A program made the translations under genes and the position numbers. Positions 42,669-45,788 of a stretch of DNA of 45,788 bases are shown piece after piece (position 1 is the stretch's first letter; every line of letters starts with the position of its first letter). Where the stretch lies: positions 3,039 through 48,826 of the forward strand of contig BRYA01000520.1 of NCBI GenBank assembly GCA_030267965.1, written 5' to 3'. The notes under the pieces are model-generated. The model worked only from the letters and a program-made list of their open reading frames with translations. It did no database searches and was not told where the DNA came from. The DNA comes from Triparma columacea. Lineage: Eukaryota; Sar; Bolidophyceae; Parmales; Triparmaceae.

Positions 42669-43895
42669 ATGAAGCTTTTCTCCGTCATATTATCTCTATT
42701 CCTTATCAATGGAGCGTCATCGTTCTCCTTACACTCATCATTTGCTGGGAAGAAGCTTTTAAATCCCTCAACGTCGCCCCAAGGAGATATTAGCAGCCAA
42801 CACAGCACAAGGTGGGTTTGGGATTTGCAAATAAATCGTCGTTAGATCGATAGTTTGGGATACTTGGAGGTTAATACGACCAATTGTATAGTTATCAACC
42901 GACAAGGCCGGAAATATCCACCAAAAAATCAAGATACATCCTCAAAACAGTCTCAGAACCTCCACAATCTGTTCGACCCTGGCTGCCTGTGCTGGGCTTT
43001 TCATGCCGAGCGTGTCGGGGTCCTCGCGCGTCTGTTTGCTTGGGTTTTTTTTGTTTCGCCGCTGTGCTTCCTAAGAGCGTTGAGGATACCATCGCCTAAA
43101 AACCCTCCTCACCTCACACCTTCCACTTCCCCCCCCTTCCCCCCAACCCTTTCACTTCCGCCTACACTCCCCCACCCAGCCCTCCTACGATGATGCCAAT
43201 CGGTGTCCCCAAGGTAGCCTACCGCGTCCCCGGCGCCCAGTCCGCCGACTGGGTCGACATCTACAACCGCCTCTACCGCGAGCGCATAATCTTCCTAGCC
43301 CAGGAGATAGACGACGAGATCGCCAACCAGATAATCGGCGTCCTCCTATACCTCGACTCCGAGGACTCCGGCAAGCCCATATACCTCTACATAAACAGCC
43401 CGGGCGGTAGCGTGCTCGCGGGGCTGGCGCTTTATGATACCATCAGACACATCAAGAGCGAGGTCGTTACCATCAACGTTGGGCTTGCGGCTAGCATGGG
43501 GAGCTTCATACTTGGGGCGGGGAGCAAGGGCAAGAGGTGAGTGGGGGATGGGCAAGAGGAAAATCAAAGGAAAATCAAAGGGAAAACGATTTATTAATCG
43601 CTAACTCTCCCCCTTCCCACACACCCCCATCAACCCCCAAAGGCTCGCCCTCCCCAACAGCCGCGTAATGATCCACCAGCCCATGGGCGGAGCCCGCGGT
43701 CAAGCCGAGGACATAAAAGTCGAGGCCTCCCAGATAATGAAGATCCGCGACAACCTGGTCCGGATCTACTCCATGCAGACGGGACAGACTGAGGAAGCGG
43801 TTAAGAAGGACCTGGATAGGGACAAGTTCATGAGCGCGGAAGAAGCGAAGGAATATGGGATTATTGATCAAGTCATTGAACTCAATGAGGATTAA
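42669..43895 (+). CDS. clpP: ATP-dependent Clp protease proteolytic subunit, plastid-targeted
   Basis: Serine protease core subunit that works with Clp chaperone ATPases to degrade proteins in the plastid stroma. Exons 42669-42811, 43180-43536 and 43643-43895 join in phase 2 each time, giving 250 residues. Exon 1 encodes a signal peptide ([18 protein letters not shown]) directly followed by [11 protein letters not shown]: the Phe after the cleavage site and the basic/Ser-rich continuation are the bipartite signal used by secondary plastids. The ClpP core starts around residue 55 ([20 protein letters not shown]). The catalytic triad is visible: Ser in [11 protein letters not shown], His in VMIHQPMGG, and Asp in [13 protein letters not shown]. 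The length without the leader matches typical ClpP (about 195). A partial copy of its last exon lies 1.6 kb downstream. Confidence 0.92.
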
Positions 43896-44074
43896 AAGGA
43901 TCATTGCATACCGACCGACTAGGTTTTTATACACACCCAAGAGCACGGGGAGGGGGGAACGTTTTTAGGAGAGTCTTAAGTTAAGAGGAAATAAGAAAAG
44001 GAGAAAAAGGAAAACAAAATTGAAGCTAAAACTGGATTTTGGTGGTGTGTATTTTAACTTTGGTCTCCCCCTTT

Positions 44075-44653
44075 TCAACGTCCTACCTTCCCTTTTGTAT
44101 AGTCAATGAAACCTCCCCCCTCCCCCCCCCCCTTCCTTCTTCTCCCTACGGTTTCCTTCTGCATAGTTTCAATGATTCTATTAACCCCTCTCTGTGTTTG
44201 TTTAGTTATATCTATATACCTCATCCTAACCTTCTCTAACATCTCAACCTCACCACTATCCAACGAGGACTGGGAGGGGGGAGGGGGAGGGAGGAATGAT
44301 AGGGCGCGAGACTGGAGACGGTGAAGGAGAACGGAGAGGGAGAGGGTGAAGAGGTAGGATATACAAAGGGAAGGATTCGAGGTTGGGTATGGGCATGATA
44401 CCTCATTTAGGTAGGAGGATATTAGGGGTTCAGGAGAGGGGGAAGTGAGGGGGAGGTTGAGGGGACGGTGGGTGGGGGGGAGGGCACAGATGTAGGTTGA
44501 CTCGAGATGATTGAGGAGAGGGAGGGTTAGGGAGGGAGGAAGGAGATGAGGGGGGAGGGAGAGGAGATTGGCTTTTTGTAGTAGAGATGTTGTTGTTGGC
44601 GTTGATGTTGACGTTGTTGTTGAGGATGTCGGTGGTAGAGGTGGAGAATTCAT
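44075..44653 (-). CDS. Hypothetical protein, Pro/Ser/Thr-rich with helical C-terminus
   Basis: Function not recognised. It is a single frame of 192 residues, convergent with clpP. The first 25 residues are Thr/Ser-rich, followed by Leu-rich helices (LLSLPPHLLPPSLTLPLL, ISYLFTLSLSVLLHRL), a Pro run, and a charged amphipathic helix (EVEMLEKVRMRYIDITKQT) before a Gly/Arg/Lys end. The structured look of residues 30-165 and the charged helix argue for a real gene, but the strong G bias of the + strand here could also open a spurious frame. No neighbour suggests a role. Confidence 0.4.
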   Translation of the reverse strand: MNSPPLPPTSSTTTSTSTPTTTSLLQKANLLSLPPHLLPPSLTLPLLNHLESTYICALPPTHRPLNLPLTSPSPEPLISSYLNEVSCPYPTSNPSLCISYLFTLSLSVLLHRLQSRALSFLPPPPPSQSSLDSGEVEMLEKVRMRYIDITKQTQRGVNRIIETMQKETVGRRRKGGGEGGGFIDYTKGKVGR

Positions 44654-45454
44654 TTAGGGATGGGGGTGGGGAGTAATATATGGGGAGGGACCAACGAGAT
44701 TGAGAACAATTCCCTCTTATTTTGATGATATGACGATGATATGGCTGAATTGATGATATTTGATGGTCTGTTTGATGATATATGTTGGCGTGTGTGTGTG
44801 TGTGTGTCGTTATAGCTCCATATTTTGGTCAATTTGGCAAAATAGATTTGACGAGGAAAATTGGAAGGCCAGGCCAGGCCAGGCCAGGAGGAGAAGAGGG
44901 AGGAGCAGGAACGATAAGAGGGAGAGAAAGCAAGGGAGCAAGAGAGAGAAAGCAAGGGAGAAAGAGAAGGAAGAGAAGGAGAAAGAGAGAAAGCCAAACA
45001 GAGGGAGAGAAAGTCAAAGAGAGAAAGTCAAGGAGTCAATCAGAAAGTCCAGGGTCCAGGAGAGGAGAGAGAAGCAATCTTTACAACACACACACATTAT
45101 ACAACGACACACACACACACAATATGACACGTACGACTTTGTGTGTGTGTGTGTTGTTGGAAGCAAGGTTGTTTCATCCCTCTAACATCCCTCTAATGAG
45201 TAGCATTATAACACACACAATATCATCAAGCATCTTATACACACACAGACACTACATATATACACACGAACACTGCATACTCACACTGCATATACACCCT
45301 ACCTGTGACACCGCTGTCTGAAGATCCTGATGAAGCCTCGCCTTTTTGTCGCTTTTTGACAAAAAAACTTCCCAAATTCGTGACGCTTTTTCTATTTGAA
45401 TGGCTGAAAATAACGCTCTGAACGACGCGGTTCGAACCGTATAAACAATACACA
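44654..45454. other. Low-complexity intergenic region
   Basis: No gene supported. Contents in order: an AT-rich start, a GT microsatellite (44793-44807), a GGCCA tandem run (about 44868-44888), a long purine tract rich in GAGAAAG units (44888-45075), CA repeats (45087-45120), another GT repeat (45138-45153) and CA-rich sequence to about 45300. The segment 45300-45454 is of ordinary composition but has no recognisable content. The microsatellites separate clpP and its neighbour from the partial clpP copy. Confidence 0.6.
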
Positions 45455-45476
45455 AAGCGAAGGAATATGGGATTAT
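45455..45476 (+). repeat. Fragment of clpP exon 3 end at a duplication junction
   Basis: These 22 bp are identical to 43843-43864, near the end of clpP exon 3. At 45477 the sequence jumps to the equivalent of 43587 in clpP intron 2. The order (end of exon 3, then intron 2) is what a head-to-tail junction between repeat units would look like. Confidence 0.75.
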
Positions 45477-45788
45477 CGATTTATTAATCGCTAACCTCCC
45501 CCTTCCCACCCACCCCATCACCCCCAAAGGCTCGCCCTCCCAAACAGCCGCGTAATGATCCACCAGCCCATGGGTGGAGCCCGCGGTCAAGCCTAGGACA
45601 TAAAAGTCGAGGCTTCCCAGATAATGAAGATCCGCGACAACCTGGTCCGGATCTACTCCATGCAGACCGGGCAGACTGAGGAAGCGGTTAAGAAGGACCT
45701 GGATAGGGACAAGTTTATGAGCGCGGAAGAAGCGAAGGAATATGGGATTATTGATCAAGTCATTGAACTCAATGAGGATTAAAAGGAT
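45477..45788 (+). pseudogene. Partial clpP copy (end of intron 2 plus exon 3), nonsense-interrupted
   Basis: Corresponds to 43587-43903 of clpP: the last part of intron 2, the AG acceptor and all of exon 3 to the same TAA, running into the window end. Within the 253-nt exon there are seven substitutions. Six are silent third-position changes; one turns a Glu codon into TAG at 45593-45595 (within CAAGCCTAGGAC). The intron part differs by small indels. The intron shows it is a DNA-level copy, not a retrocopy. The first two exons are absent from the sequence upstream, so it is a fragment unless it is spliced to something outside or to clpP itself. Confidence 0.85.

Noticed and set aside
45252..45758. 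168-codon minus-strand frame over the partial clpP copy
   Set aside because: A nearly identical antisense frame exists over the intact clpP exon 3, so it is a shadow of the conserved exon.

Overview
This is a nuclear genome fragment of a compact, intron-containing photosynthetic eukaryote. The best fit is an ochrophyte (stramenopile alga with a secondary plastid). Two predicted proteins, a ClpP protease and a small thylakoid protein, begin with a signal peptide followed by a Phe at the predicted cleavage point, in the style of the ASAFAP motif of diatoms and relatives. The other genes are ordinary eukaryotic ones: a PERK-type kinase, a G-patch protein, a sorting nexin and a nuclear gene for mitochondrial-type bS16. 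A narrower placement (Bolidophyceae/Parmales or pelagophyte-like) is a guess. No viral, CRISPR, rRNA or tRNA element was seen.

Layout. I can support 20 protein genes plus one broken gene fragment. Positions 1-1667 hold no gene I can defend. Then, left to right: unknown protein (-), PX-domain sorting nexin (+), WD40/DCAF4-like (-), basic membrane protein (-), Sfi1/CCDC191-like coiled coil (+), membrane-anchored cyclic-nucleotide phosphodiesterase (+), thylakoid small protein (-), GPATCH4-like (+), aspartyl/asparaginyl hydroxylase-like (-), PERK-like eIF2alpha kinase (+), RanBP2-zinc-finger coiled coil (-), short repeat-motif protein (+), WW-domain protein (-), EMB8-like alpha/beta hydrolase (+), Asn/Asp/Pro-rich unknown (-), XKR-like polytopic protein (-), bS16 (+), RING protein (-), plastid ClpP (+), unknown Pro/Ser-rich protein (-), and a partial ClpP copy with a nonsense codon running off the end.

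The exon models come from reading GT-AG junctions by eye. Every intron used joins open frames in matching phase, and in several cases (bS16, PERK, ClpP, GPATCH4, phosphodiesterase) the join restores a known family motif. Introns are short (about 60-370 bp). Most donors read GTGAG or GTAAG, and many 3' splice sites are preceded by C-only tracts. Two assembly gaps sit against such homopolymers, one in PERK intron 1 and one in the last exon of the hydrolase gene.

Organisation. Strands alternate almost gene by gene. Eight head-to-head pairs have start codons only about 70-325 bp apart, and several convergent pairs end within 50-90 bp of each other. Functionally the genes form no pathway: signalling (phosphodiesterase, PERK), trafficking (sorting nexin), ribosome or nucleolar work (bS16, GPATCH4), plastid work (ClpP, thylakoid protein) and several lineage-specific proteins. 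The observations most worth following are the tandem ClpP exon copy, whose only non-silent change is a stop codon; the phosphodiesterase with an adenylyl-cyclase-like membrane region; a C-terminal extension on PERK; the duplicated N-terminal module of the XKR-like protein; and a short sequence recurring in sense orientation in several introns. I did not find a clearly new multi-gene system.
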